Shown: positions 10,500 through 22,779, counted from the first letter of the stretch. The stretch is DNA of 64,000 bases from Macrostomum hystrix (GCA_950097015.1 CATNEN010000038.1:9310001-9374000), one strand, 5' to 3'. Notes: generated by a model not told the origin, from the sequence alone. Translations and numbers: made by a program.

Positions 10500-11395
10500 T
10501 CCAGTGAGATACGCCTGAACAGGCTAGACGGGGTGCCTATTATCCATCAAATTCAAACTCTTTGGCCTCAAAATAACACACGGAACAGAACTCTGCTGTA
10601 CAGCCAGAGATCCCGCCAGGCCCAACGGTTCTGTGCGCCCTGAGGATTGGGCCGATTACACTGACAACGGCGAGATATCCAGCCGCAAAGTGAATGGCAA
10701 GCTGGCTGCCCACGGTGAGGCGCACAACACATGGCCCAACTCGCTCACCGGGAGCATGTCAATGTCGGACAAGACCTATGACATGAGTGGCTTCTATACG
10801 TTGGCATGGGCATTGTTCTTCAATGCTTATAATCATCTGATCCCTGGCCACAACATAGTGCCCCCGCCTCAATTGCATTGGCTGGACATGTCTATTGTTG
10901 TAAACTTCACCTTTTGTTGTGAAAACCAACTGAGTCTCTCACATTCCTAAAGCTTAATTCTTAAAGCTAAAGCTTTAAGCAAGGTCATATTAATTTTTGC
11001 AGAAAAGGCTTAGGGTCTTAAGGGTCAAATTTTAAGGCACAGCAGAGTGTACACTGTCTAACAAAAAAGTCAGGGCAAATGTGCTAAAGTGCCCAATAGA
11101 CATTGTTGATGAGTTAGCAAGATGGCTGCCAAGAGCAACTAAACCTTTCTGACTCCCTAGGGGCGTGGCTGAAAGGTCACCGAGGCTACCTTCGACGTCA
11201 CCCAGCTTAGCAGCATCCGCAACAACATGCCAGCTGCCACCCCTAGGGGCCATCTGCAATAGTTTCACCGATGAGCTGGCAGCCACCCAAGCTGCTCTTC
11301 AGCACATCTGCACAGCATTGGACATCCCCACTGGAACCATCAACATCACTAAAGTCACCAAAAATTTAAAGTCTAAGTTAGCAGTGTAGCAGACT
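10500..11395 (+). pseudogene. Coding-like stretches with frameshifts, unidentified
   Basis: A plus-strand frame at 10500-10630 breaks near 10630 and continues in another frame to about 10950 with clearly coding-like composition (for example EDWADYTDNGEISSRKVNGK and SGFYTLAWALFFNAYNHLIP). A further frame at 11255-11389 includes FTDELAATQAALQHICTALD and ends at a stop, with a frame change near 11245. I recognise no family. Frame breaks and surrounding SINE fragments suggest a decayed element or gene fragment, but small introns could also explain the breaks. Confidence 0.35.
11018..11090 (+). mobile_element. SINE family B fragment
   Basis: A short stretch with the family-B body order: an AAGGCACAG motif, GTGTACACTGTCTAAC and AAGTCAGGGCAAATGT. 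Diverged and lacking the tRNA head. Confidence 0.4.
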
Positions 11396-11399
11396 ATTG

Positions 11400-14300
11400 T
11401 GTAGTAGTTGATTTTATGCTTTGTGCAAATCATACATTTTACACAGTGAGTGTGCACTCAAGAGGTCTGCGTTAACAATTTAACGATAAATCCTGACCTG
11501 TTGATTCACTAGTGCAACAATAAGGACTACAGCCCGCAAGTATTGAGGCAGTTTACAACCTGGTCTCTATTTCAGTCTGCAAAATTGTGCCTTAAGCAAT
11601 TGATGTTTTACTGAGGAACGATATGCAGCTAATGTTAAATTTCATTAATTACTATTTGTAATTATTAATTTCATAATGCAAAAAGATTGAACTTATTCAC
11701 GTGGCAATGCTTGAACATAATGTTTATGTTTTATTTTCTTAGTTTCTTTAAACAATTAATAATTAAGGTGTCTGATTGGGGTGTAAAGGAAATTATAAGA
11801 GGACTTAGGGCCAAATAGTCAGAATAGTGCACAACTATCCATTTCCTCTAGGTAACTGCATTAAATATGAAACATGAGAAGCACCCATAGATACAGTGTG
11901 TGCCACTTGCTGCAAGTTTGTTAGAGTTGCCTTGACAACCAGTACAGTCATCATTCTCAACACATGGAGGAACAGTGGAAGTGGAATGTAAGCTTTTAAA
12001 ACTTGTTTAAGCTGTCATTTAATACTGGCTAAAAACAAAATGTTAATGTCTTTCTGTGAAAATTATTTTAGCAGTAAACAATTTTACACCAAATACAAGT
12101 CATTTAAATAGTGTGAATGAGCATGTGAATAAATGTGAAAAGCCAAAGTATAGGCTTTTGGTGTACCACTAATGATTTATAAGACATTCCTTTTATTTGT
12201 TTTTCACACAAAGTCTAAAGAGAAATTTGATAGCTAGTTAGCTAGTTAAAGTTACTCTGTGTAACAGGGTCACATGTGTATACACTATTAGCAGCTCCAA
12301 ACACATTGAATGGTGCTTGTCCTTAGGTTGTTTCTCAAACTAGTGTTTGTTTTTCTGACAAACAAATGCCAATTGCAAGTAAACATACCTAAGGAACATG
12401 TGCAGGTTGTATAGCTTCGTGCATTTTATCTCTGTTGCACTGTATCTAATTTAATTGCAGTACTGAATATGTCTATACCAAACTCTATTGTATGTAATGG
12501 TACATGGAAGAAATTACCTTGTACTGTGTTCCATGAAAAAAGTCTTTACAATGCCATAAAAATACACTGTTTTACTGTGCTTATATTGAGTACTTATAAA
12601 ATATATTGCTTATTTTTTCTTAGGCTTTCTGTTAACCTTTTAAAATTTCTGTTAATATAGCCAAGATAATTTGTCAGCTCTATTGGTTTTTAAGCTTCAG
12701 CTGAATGGCTGCTTTGGAATGTGGCACCAAGATTCTACGAGCCTTGCTTCTTTTACTGAGCATGACACCAATGGTTACTTTGTGGAAACAGACAAGTCTG
12801 GTGATCTCCAAGTCAATGCTGATAGTTTTCTTAATTGGAAAGCAGGTGAACAGCTTGTCACAACTAGGGACACAGCAAAGTAGGATGTTTTTGGCCTGTT
12901 TGCTATATCTTGCCAGCACAAGTTGATAGTGTACCTTTTGGATAGGGCCTATTGTAAAAAGTAGACAAAAGTCTTAAGGACATAAGAAAGGTTTAAGGTC
13001 TATAAGGTTATAAAGATGATATGCATTGATTTTTTTCCCAATCAAATAAAACAACAATAATTTTTTTTATTTTAGCTAGAAATTATCTAGAAAGTTTTTG
13101 AATGTCTGCCATATGAAAAAATTGACTGGTAAGAAATGGTATTTACTATTTGTGCTTCACAAAAAGAAAGCTTTTTTAGCTATTGAATGTGTGCTTGTAC
13201 ACATGTATATAAGTGTTTGCCTTAAAGTTATTTCAAGAGACATTGATAGCCTAAAGTATAGTGAATAAAGTGAAAGGAGAGCTATAACCTTAGATCCACT
13301 GGTAAGCCCAAGATAAGATGGACTTATGAATAATTGAAGATTGAAGAGTAGGCCCAACTGAAGAGTTAGGCCTATAAGACTTAAGAAAGATTGATAGGCC
13401 TTAAAGAATGATAAAGATGTAGCCTATAAAAAGTGATAAAGACTAATAAAGAGTAGGCCTATTTACAGAGATAATAGGCCTATAGTAAAAATTATCAGTG
13501 AATAGAAGGATAATTAGGCCTATATAAATATTGGCTATTATTGATCCATTGGGATCAAGACTAAGCAAAGAAGTTAGGCCTACAACAAATTAAGATAACA
13601 TGTTGAATTATTAAACAAGTGGTCCAAAGCAGTTTGAGGCCAAAATGGCTTTGGCTGAAAATTGCCTTATTGGAATAAGTGGTATTCTTGCAAACAGTGT
13701 CCAGCATAGGCCTACTTTTTCTTGTTGTCATGTGTGCTTAGGGTAGGCCCTACCTACACCATGATGCACTAGGTCTATAAGTCAAGGTGGAACGCCGGAA
13801 TAAATTTTGGAGGGACAATCTATGCGCCGTCTGTGCGCCATCTATGTGCTGTTTCTGTCCCCTAACCCTGACCCTACATAGAAAAGCACTGTATGTTAAC
13901 CCTAAGGGTATACAATAAGGGTATATGACCCTATGTTACCCTTTGTGTGGGCCACGCTTATGCACCAATGTGCGCCGAGACCCTTTGTGTGCACCATGCT
14001 TGTGCGCCAATGTGCACCGAGACCCTAGGCCTAGTGCGCGGGAATTTTCCTCCTCAGAGGCCACCTTCCTGACTATGGCACTAGGTCAGCATGTGAGAAC
14101 TTGGCTCATCATGTGCAACATACAGGCACAGCAGCCAGTGCAATCCCAACTTCCCAAGCAAGGATATGGATATAGGCTAATTATATAATTGGCCAAATAA
14201 TATATTAGAGATAGTCACAGAAACGACAGGAAAGCCCTTTTTAACAAAGCAAAAGCACGTAGAGACGTAGAGTTAATTTCTTTGTAGGGCCTATTCAATT

Positions 14301-16285
14301 TCAGTTATTCCAAATCAAAAATATTTCTACTGTCTTTAAAAATCAATATGCTGCACGCATCAATACGTCGTGCGTATAGTCCTGTTTTGAAGGGACCCGA
14401 TTTTGAAGGAATCATGAAACATATAGTTCATAATTGTCTTTAGCTTTGCCTAGTTACCTGATTTACCTTGCCTAGTTACCTGATTTACCTTGCCTTGTTA
14501 CCTGATTTACCTATAGCAAAATTTCACTCGATCTATTTCTTTTATTTTTATTGAACCAAAACTTCGGACCTTCTAGAAATTTTTAAATTCTAAATTTCTA
14601 TTTTTTACTTTTATATTTATATTTTAATATAATATAGAAATGTTTTAATACAAGAAAATATATACAGCAGTAGAGCCCCCACAAGGGCTGACCTGCAGTC
14701 CAGATTGGACAAGGCCGTTTAACAAACAATTGTCTTTAGCTTCGCGTGTAAACGAATTAATTTGGACCGGATTGACATATATTCACATTCACATTCAAAC
14801 AAGGGCGTTGTAGCTTTGAAAATAACAATTTAATTGCAGCTATTAACAGATTTTCAGATGTAACTAAGAAAAATGTTAAATAAAAAATAATGTAATTTTG
14901 TCAATTCGTCAACGAATTCGGCAATCTTTAAAGTTTGCTCAAATCTCTTAGTGTATTTTCTTGTAATTTCAAAACTGCACTTATACTGCAGCAGTCGCAA
15001 TGAAAATTGACGAAAACTCTGATATGCAACCGAGTTAATTAGATGTGTAAAATTTCGGACTGATTCATCAAAGCGTCTGCGATTTATAAACACACTATGG
15101 AGATACAAAACGAAAAAATATATTATATGTGTATTCAATTTATTAAATGTGGTAAAAATATAATTCACCGATTCAAATGTTGTTTTTTTAACTGCAATGC
15201 TAAGAATTTATCTAAAAATATTCGGAGTGGTAATTGGCCTTTTCCCGTGCTTCTTTGATATCACTGCATTTCAAAAACGATTAAGTTTGGTTCGGTCCTT
15301 GCCTGGCCGCGATCGGTTGGTTGCTTTGAACATGTATATAATGAATGTGTTTGAGTATATTTATTAACCGAAACGAAAAGAGCTGCAAGCGAGACTATTC
15401 AAATTTGTATTATCTACGAGTATATATTTATGCAATAAAACTACGGCTTTTGTGTGCCGCTTTTACTAGATGTTCCATGTTCTAGCTAGCAATGGGCTTC
15501 AGCGCCAAAAATGTCTCGTGGCGTTGTACAAAATTGACGGTCGACATCGTCTGCACTGCCTAGAATCAACATAGCAGTCCATCATCGCTTCGACCACGAG
15601 GCCGACGCGATCGCTGCGCCAATACTTAAGCAGCTGCCGTTGAGCGCCCTCAATATAACGAGAGGACGTCAGGTATAGGGCAAGTCATCAGTGATCTAGT
15701 CTAGCCAACTAGCACACCAAGAGCCGGCTATTCCGGCCGGTGTTTGCAATGGCATCTGCCCAATCGTGATCATCAACGTTGCAGTACGAACCCATCAAAG
15801 GATGAGCAGTTAGTTGCAGCACCAAGCACCTGGTGCAGTAGTCAAGCACCCGGCAACATACGAGCTATAATGTGTAGGCTCTGCTCTTCGTATCACAGCT
15901 ATAGCACGCCATTGCGGAGATGTTTCTAGCAGATGGTAAAACACGCGGACTACAGCTCGTGACCAAATGCTCGAGTCAAATGCCAACTACACTATGCATG
16001 AGTTAAATAGGAGACGAAAATCAGGTTTAACTGCCGATTCCGCGCCTGATCCTATATAAATCATTCGAAAGATCAAAGGAAAAAACGAACTTGAATGTCT
16101 ACATTAGAAGCCAGTATACTTGCCCACTATACCAGTAGCAGCTGAAGTAACAGTTCACAATAATCGTAGAACGTCATCTGCAGCAATTCAAATTACAGTA
16201 AATTATTATTCGCAACTTCCAGTCAATTATCTGCAATTCACAATAATTTAAGTGAATTACAGTTTAGTTTTTGCATTTACTAAAT
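11400..16285. other. Long AT-rich intergenic region
   Basis: No gene I can support. About 12670-12885 (+) holds a coding-like frame (NGYFVETDKSGDLQVNADSF) without context. 13300-13760 is rich in the palindrome TAGGCCTA. 13925-14030 holds two copies of a ~46-bp GTGCGCC-rich unit. 14455-14515 has three copies of a 22-bp TTACCTGATTTACCTTGCC-type unit. 15480-15960 is GC-richer but has no long frame. Confidence 0.55.
13340..13760. repeat. Cluster of TAGGCCTA palindromes
   Basis: The sequence TAGGCCTA or close relatives (AGGCCTATA, TAGGCCTT) recurs at irregular spacing, for example near 13362, 13396, 13454, 13476 and 13516. It is not a fixed-period tandem array. Scattered copies occur in other AT-rich parts of the window. 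Confidence 0.7.
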
Positions 16286-16582
16286 GAGGTTGTAGCCTTG
16301 TGGTAAGAGCGTCGGACTCACGATTTGAAGGTCGGGGGTTCGATTCCTGACTCCCACTGGAACAATTTGTGTCCTTAAGCAAGACACTTAACTCTGCAGT
16401 GCTTCAGTTCACCCAGCTGTTAAATGGGCGCCAGCATTAGCTGGGATAACTGAAGGTGGGTGTGTCGTCCCCCAGTCCATGGACTGAACAGCCGTACGCA
16501 GCCTTCAGATGCGCCGCGCAATGGCTGCGGCTGTGCTGTCGGCTTTACATCTGGCCCAATCGGACAGGTGTAATCAATTATT
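16286..16582 (+). mobile_element. tRNA-derived SINE, family A, near full length
   Basis: Same order as the 10.2 kb copy but on the plus strand: a head with GAGGTTGTAGCCTTGTGG, a B box within GGTTCGATTCC, TTGTGTCCTTAAGCAAGACA, the TTAAATGGG element, CAGTCCATGGACTGAACAG and a tail ending near GGTGTAATCAATTA. This is one of the two best-preserved copies. Confidence 0.88.
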
Positions 16583-17638
16583 AGTCAATTATATATACTA
16601 TCTTTTTTGCTGGATAACAAAAACAATGCAGTACACTGATCCTTTTGCAGTTTTAGAAAAAAAGATTAATGAAACTACCAGAAAGGAGCTAACTTCTTAT
16701 AGTATTCAAGACAGTGCCAATAACAGGTGTCATTTGACTTAATTAGAGAAGCCCAGAAAATTGGAGCGCGGCTGATTTAAAAAAAGACGATGGACTAAAT
16801 TATGCATTGGCGGTAAAAAGCGCAAGAGTAAACTGCATGAGTAAACTGTTATCTGTCAAATCAAGAGACCCTATTCATTTTTAGCAACAAAAATGTTGTC
16901 ACTCTTATTTGCTGCAGCACTTACAGGTCGCAACATTCGTTCGCGTTTAATTACGGAATAAAAATTACTGAAGGCTATTTGACTCAGACAGTAAACAGCA
17001 AATCTCTCTCAGCTTTTTTAAGGGGATTAATTTTCTGACTGTTGGCCTAGCTAGCCTATACCCCGAAGCACAGAGTGCAAACTAGCTATAGTAAACTTAC
17101 AGCTCCAGTTGTATCAATTGTATCAATGATTCAATATACCCCGAATGCTTTTATATACAAGGTGGGATAAACTTTAAAGAGGCAAGTAAAAATTAAAATT
17201 TGACGTGCATCCGTTAAAAAAAACAAAAACGATAAAAACTAAACGATTAAAAAAAGTGGCCTTTAAAATACTTTCCATCGATTTTGAGTGTTGCGTTCTT
17301 CTACTTTAGCACTGGTAGTCTTACTAGTTTTCAGTTATTCTACGAGTAATTGTTTAATTTAGGGCTCGAAAAAGTTCAAAACAAAAGACTGGAAACAAAA
17401 AATATAACTAAACCAGTCTGGGACAGATTCATAAAAAGTCCGTGGACTGTGGGTGCCGCCACAGCAAATACTGCAGGTATAGCCACTTCTCATCTTGTTG
17501 AACTGAAACTATTAACTGAATTAACTGTCTTAGTCTAGAACAAAAATATGAGATTCGAACTCCTGACCTCTCGATCGGAAATTCAAAGCTCTAAAACCAT
17601 TCGTTTCCAGGTTTTTGTACTGTATAAATCGATATTGT
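16583..17638. other. Intergenic, no gene seen
   Basis: AT-rich. The frames at 16.5-16.7 and 17.35-17.54 kb on the plus strand lack recognisable domains and composition support. Confidence 0.5.
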
Positions 17639-18264
17639 TCACGAGCGATTGGAGCAGCAAAATAAGGTGAGAAATTCGCGTCGAAACGTTCGACTCGTGG
17701 CCAAGAAGACGGCAAAGTTGAGCATGGAGTCCACACCGATCAGCGTGTTGCTGATATGCTCGGTCAGCGAGTTCTCAAGACCCAGTAAAACGAAGATACT
17801 GCATGGTGTCTCTAACAGAACAAACAGGACAGCAACTGAGGCGATGGTGATAGTGGCCCTGAGCACAACGTTGCTGCTGTGACTGCTATGACTGCAGCTG
17901 TTGCCAGTCAGCAGGGGCTGCTGAAGGTGCTGACAATGCTGACTCCGGGTGGACTGGGACCTGAAATCACAGTGAAATCCGGCTTTTAGCTGCCGACCAC
18001 TTAGTCAGAAGTTCAAAATTCAAAATACTAGCCTTCAGAGGCTGCTGCAAAATTCATTGAACAATAAGCCTACCTTGTAACTGAGCAACGAAGCTGTTGC
18101 AACTGTTGCTGCTGCTGCTGCTCCTGCTGCTGCTTTTTTTGATGTTGTTTTGGTTGTTCCTGCTGCTGATATTGTTGTAGTTGTTGTTGCTGCTCCTGCT
18201 GCTGCTCCTGCTGCTGCTTTTTTTTATGTTGTTTTGGTTGTTGCTGCTGCTGATATTGTTGTAG

Positions 18265-18299
<35 letters not shown>

Positions 18300-19480
18300 C
18301 CCACTCTATGGACGGCGACTGACGCATGACTGATGGACCTCTGAGCGTCGCGTTACGCGTCCTGAAAGTCACGGAGACCGCTGCAGCGGCATTGGCGGAT
18401 CTGGGCGGGCTGGTCCTGTTCCATCGGTTGCGGGCCAGATCGGCGGCCATCACCAGCGAGGCGGCAAACACTAGCAGGCTGGGCACCGGCGCCTGCACGA
18501 TGATGACGAAGCGCAGCAGGTGCCGGCTGGGGGCGAAGGCGGCGTGAACCCGCAGGCCAGTGAAGACGACGCCCAGAGCTGCGCAGGCACAGAAGCACCT
18601 GAGAGGTGAGATCAGACGCTATCAATTAATATCCGCCCACCTGATTAGTAATTAGTGATTACTAGCGAAGCGAGTAGGCAGTTCAGCCTAACCTCCGTGA
18701 GTACACCCAAGGAAGATTAGAGATTTTCTCTAATCATGATTCGCAGTTTTATACGATGAAAATGAATCCTATAATTTAAATTTTCATGAGCTTGATCTTG
18801 ATCTTGCATTCTACGAGCGATGATCTGATATTGGAAGACCATTGAGTAACGTACTGATTTTAAACCAGCTCAAGGAAGCTTGCAGCCTTTTGGTTACAGT
18901 TAGAATCTCCCTGGTCCGCCACGCAACTATTTTGCTTAAGTGACTTTCTTTGATTTAGCTATAGGCGTTGAATGCCTTGGTAATTAAGAAAAAGAAACAA
19001 ATTGTGAGGGCTTAAGACGCACCTGGTGTAGAGCTTCTTGGTGAACAGCGTGCGAGCGGTGAACGGCCACAAGATGACGAAACAGCGGGCCAGAGTGAAC
19101 GCCGCGATCCACCAGTTTCTTAGAAACAGGCCGGCGTTCGAGGGAGCGAAAGTGGCCACGCAGAGCCACATGAGGCCGGATCCACCGCTGCCGACTTCAC
19201 CGGCTTCCATCGTGGCGTTGCCGCCGCCAACGGCAGGCGAAGGCGCCCCTTCGCAAACTCCACTGACAAGATTGCTGATCGTGAAGGCCAGGTGACTCAC
19301 GTCGAACAGGAACTCGCTGGCTGACAGAAGCAGCAGGCCGAGCAGCGAAGGAGCTCTCGACGCGGCGAATAGGCGACGGAACAGGTGCGTAGCGCACAGG
19401 TTGAAGCAGGTGGAGACGATATTAATGCACAGCTGGGTGCTGAGCCAGGCAAATCGAGAGTTGTCCGACGTCAGTTCCAT
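17639..19480 (-). CDS. Divergent class A GPCR with poly-Q third loop
   Basis: Three exons: 19480-19023, 18598-18074 and 17960-17639. They sum to 1305 nt (434 aa) and both junctions are phase 2. Seven hydrophobic segments fit a rhodopsin-type receptor: TM1 about 10-33, TM2 43-72, TM3 112-137, TM4 154-175, TM5 180-206, TM6 about 358-382 and TM7 about 392-412. The DRY position reads ARC (TLARCFVILWPF) and TM7 reads VDSMLNFAVF instead of NPxxY, so key activation motifs are altered. The third cytoplasmic loop carries about 70 residues of Gln-rich sequence with an internally duplicated block. The C-tail is short (FLTLFCCSNRS). The ligand is unknown. Peptide-receptor-like and lineage-specific orphan families are both possible. 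Confidence 0.8.
18085..18302 (-). repeat. CAG/CAA triplet tract encoding poly-Q
   Basis: On the gene strand this is CAG/CAA-rich with interspersed Lys, Pro, Tyr and Leu codons, within GPCR exon 2. It consists of two related blocks of about 35-40 codons, each containing QQYQQQ and PKQH, plus a purer CAG run of about 11 codons at the 5' side. Confidence 0.9.
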
Positions 19481-19954
19481 TGTTAAATTAGTAACTCCTC
19501 GTACCTACCACTTGAACGTTTTTGTTTAAAGAATGTGCTCAAAATTGTTAGAGACACTGTCAGAGCAACAGGAGCTGTAGCTAAGCAGCTGCATGAGTCC
19601 TTCGAGATAAGTGCGTATTCAATCCGTTTATATTTAATTTACACAGCTGCAACCAATCGCAGAGCAGAAGCTGCAGTTCGCCTTCAGGACATCAGCCAAT
19701 GGCCAAATTTTCTGTCGAATTTGCCAGCGGAGACCATCACACAGTCCAGCTCACATAGCTGACAGTTTTCACCCATTCTATATAAGAAAAAACCAAGGGA
19801 TAAAACTTCCTTTCTTGACACCGATGATGGCCTAATCCACTGATCCGTATCTCCTCCAATGGGTTGGGTTAACTTTGAAACCGATCGAAGTACTTATGTG
19901 AATAGACTGTATAGCATAGGAGGATTAATAAGCTATAAAAACAATCGCCTAGGG

Positions 19955-20314
19955 GGGTCGGTGGCAGAGCGGATAACGCGTTTGCCTCTCGCATCACGGT
20001 CCCTAAGTACGATTCCATGGCGAGGCCACATTTATTTGTGGCGCAGCCGCGGAGAGAAGGCCTGGGGGCTTGTCGTGCAATTTACGCCCTTGAGGGCCAA
20101 CCTCCAAGGCACAGTGAAATGTACACTGCCTGACGATGGGAAAGTCAGGGCAGATGTACACACCTGTGTGAGCGTGTGCCTGCGTGCGTGTGTGCTCAGG
20201 AGTCAGCAAAATGGGCAGAATTGCTTCCTCGCTGGCTGCGGGTCTAGTGTCACTAAGTGATGAGCCATTGCCCGCAGCCCTCCTGCAATTATTATTATTA
20301 TTATTATTATTATC
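19955..20314 (+). mobile_element. tRNA-derived SINE, family B, full length
   Basis: The head GGTGGCAGAGCGGATAACGC has an A-box-like GTGGCAGAGCGG and a B-box-like ACGATTCC. The body has GGCGCAGCCGCGGAGAGAAG, CTTGTCGTGCAATTTACGCC, CTGCCTGACGATGGGAAAGT, a TGTGTGAGCGTGTGCCTGCG segment and AAATGGGCAGAATTGC. The 3' end is CCCGCAGCCCTCCTGCAATT followed by an (ATT)n tail. The head is of Ser/Leu-tRNA type (inference). Other copies lie at 21.9, 24.3, 26.2, 46.2 and 62.0 kb. Confidence 0.88.
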
Positions 20315-20439
20315 GCCTTGATCCGATCCAGATTTTAAAAGTACAAAGATCTCCCAAAATATTCAACCAATCGCCATGAGATAATCCAGAACAATAAGGG
20401 CACACATTTCTCGGTCTATCCGATTAAACAACTTCCAGA

Positions 20440-20800
20440 ATCACAAAACATCGGCATCGTCCAGATATTCGACCATTCGAAAAAACGTTGGAGTCTAAGG
20501 TGGCAGGAACCACAAATGTAGGCTTATTTCTTCTGCCCTCAACGTTTTACCATGTTTTATCATGTAACCATATCGGCTGTCCTTGGTAACTATTTTTCAG
20601 TAACCAAACTGTTGTTTTTTTCCTAACCAATATGGATTCACCAAAAAGTTTACACAGAGCAATCGTACTTGTTCTTGTCGCCGATGCTGACTCGGACGGC
20701 TTTGTAAGTCAGTTCATCGAAAAGGGCGGAAAAATATCATGTATATGGTGTACTTTCACGAAAATCGGTCATTCAGTTTGAGAGCTGTCAAAGGCTGTGT
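20440..20800 (-). repeat. Dispersed repeat R2 (copy 1)
   Basis: On the minus strand it matches parts of 32750-33130: AAGCCGTCCGAGTCAGCATC is shared exactly, and the segment around ATGGTTACATGATAAAAC resembles the ATGGTTACATTAGGAAATT stretch there. Moderately diverged. Confidence 0.6.
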
Positions 20801-20840
20801 AGAGCTGTTAAGTCCATGGACTGGGGTGGGTGCCACACCC
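20797..20840 (+). mobile_element. SINE family A fragment
   Basis: A short match to the 3' part of family A (GTCCATGGACTGGGGTGGGT with the flanking GAGCTGTTAA). Confidence 0.5.
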
Positions 20841-20844
20841 CTCA

Positions 20845-21900
20845 CATATCACAAAACGGTACATAGTGTTGACCCTGGAAAGCAACATCAGAGTTACAGA
20901 CACTCTCTAACCTCACTTCACTCTAACCTCAACACCTGCATATAGTCATCTATTTGGGTTGTATCAGCGTAGATTCAGCTCGATAATGTTGAACGATTTT
21001 TGTCTCGACCATCGCTGCAGTCGATTCCCTTCGAAGCAAGTTTTTTTCAGTTCGCTTGCAATGGACTGTATGAGCGATGGTAATATCCATCTACATTTCT
21101 TTTCCCGGCTTTAGAAATAATCTTTATCGACTCGTTTTCGCAAGCAACCCAAATTATAAATTATCTGCAGTTGCTTGTACACACTTGTGAGTAGTACACA
21201 AGCTTATACAGCTTCAGCGTTTACTTCTGATGGCCGATCAATAGCTCATATAGCTACATGAGGTTCCTTCAACATTGATCTCTAACACACATCAAAATGG
21301 TGTACCGACATACATTTCACTGTTGTGCAAAACGGTATTGAGTTTCGCTACAGTCGATCCACTTCTGTTTGCTGCAAGACTGCAGGAAGCCATGTGTACT
21401 ATGCTCATGTGTACTCCTGTGTAGCTATGAGCAACAAGACTTTGTAGCCCGACTAATTAAAAAGCAGCGTAGCTTCTGATCAGTATAACTGCCTGTCTGT
21501 CAGTAGTCCAGTGTGCGATATTAGGCAAGGCATACAGTGCAGTACACACTTAATTTAATTGCGTGGGATGCGGCAATTAATTGATCCTCAGTTGATTAAA
21601 GTTTTAAAAAGTGTCCTATTATTGATTTCCATACTGCATCCAGGAATGCCTTACGCTCGTAGCATACTTCCGCGAGAGACTGTTCAGCTCAAGTACGTCT
21701 AAGAGCACGCTTCGTCGAGCAGGACGGACACGAGCCTTGCGGGTCAGCGCGGCCAGGTTTGTTAATGCGGCCGGCGGCAACAAGCGTGCATGGCTTCTCC
21801 GCCGTCGCGAGACTCACGCCTACACAAATTTCATTCAGCTATTTTGGATAATCCGAGCATATTTACTCTTTCTTTATTCTCAATAAAGCCAGGATGACTG
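20845..21900. other. Intergenic, no gene seen
   Basis: Mixed-composition DNA. A GC-rich patch at 21640-21830 has no sustained frame. Nothing recognised. Confidence 0.45.
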
Positions 21901-21904
21901 CTGA

Positions 21905-22070
21905 TTGATGAGCGCGAGTGGCAGAGCGGTCTAGCACGTTTGCCCTTGTGCAATCATAGTGATTGCACAAGCGACAAACGTCGCTGAGCTCGATTCCGCG
22001 GCGAGGTAACATTCATTTGGGGCGCAGCCACGGAGAGAAGGCTTGCGGGGGCTTGTCTTGCAATTTACGG
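21905..22070 (+). mobile_element. SINE family B, 3'-truncated
   Basis: The head GCGAGTGGCAGAGCGGTCTA, a short inserted duplication (GTGCAATCATAGTGATTGCACAAG forms a perfect 8-bp inverted repeat), then GGCGCAGCCACGGAGAGAAG and CTTGTCTTGCAATTTACGG, where it stops. Confidence 0.75.
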
Positions 22071-22779
22071 ATTAAGAAGTGGATGAAACGAATATTTATT
22101 GCATCGTTCATGAAATCAACATAGTCGTGAAAAAACATGTGACACGGAATGTTAAGACGAACAGTACGTCAGTACTAATTGAAGGGATAAAAACACGAGC
22201 AGAACTCGCTTATAACTTGGCTTTCACCGGAATTTATTGTTTCCGCTGACAGTTTTCTCTAGAAGAAAGGGCATGCAGCAGCCGCGACTGGAATAATAAG
22301 TCAGCCCGCCATGGCTGATTTGCATTTTCGCACGAGCGGCTTGCGAGAGGAAACTGCGCGAATGTTGGACGGCAATACACTAATATAATAACACAGCTCT
22401 GTGAGCTCAACGGTTGAGTAGTTCATTGATCAGTAATTAATCACTATGATTGTGTAACTTATTCACTGTAACTTTGATTACAGTTCCATGTGTTCTAACA
22501 TTAGGTTCTAATATGTCTTCGATTAGCAATCAAGTATTGTCACAAGGAGAGCAAGATCGATTCCTGTTTAGTTTCAAACATTAGCTCACATGGCCTTGCC
22601 GGATTAACATTAGGTTGAGCCAAGCCATTGTGCCGCCCGCTTTTATACCAAAGGAGGACGAATTCCATCCCATAAAGAAATTTTTCTCAGTGCCTGAATG
22701 CTAACAGCGTTAGGTGGTGACTATTGGTTGACAGACAGCGATAGCGTCCCGTTGGAGAGCTGCGCCTATTACGAGCGTA
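22071..22779. other. Intergenic, no gene seen
   Basis: No supported gene. At about 22617-22670 a segment (CCAAGCCATTGTGCCGCCCG) resembles the left edge of repeat R1 at 39080. Confidence 0.45.

Noticed and set aside
13858-13925. Interstitial telomere repeat (CTAACCCTGACCCT, TTAACCCTAAGGGT)
   Set aside because: Only two or three irregular words with no sustained TTAGGG array.
14854-15168. 104-codon minus-strand frame
   Set aside because: It lies in very AT-rich DNA with Phe/Ile/Leu-rich translation and no recognisable motif. I cannot support it as a gene.
16286-16360. True tRNA gene
   Set aside because: A- and B-box-like sequences are present, but the segment is the head of a multi-copy SINE, does not fold cleanly as a full tRNA by eye and continues directly into the SINE body. 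The same applies to the heads at 19955, 28781 and 61996.
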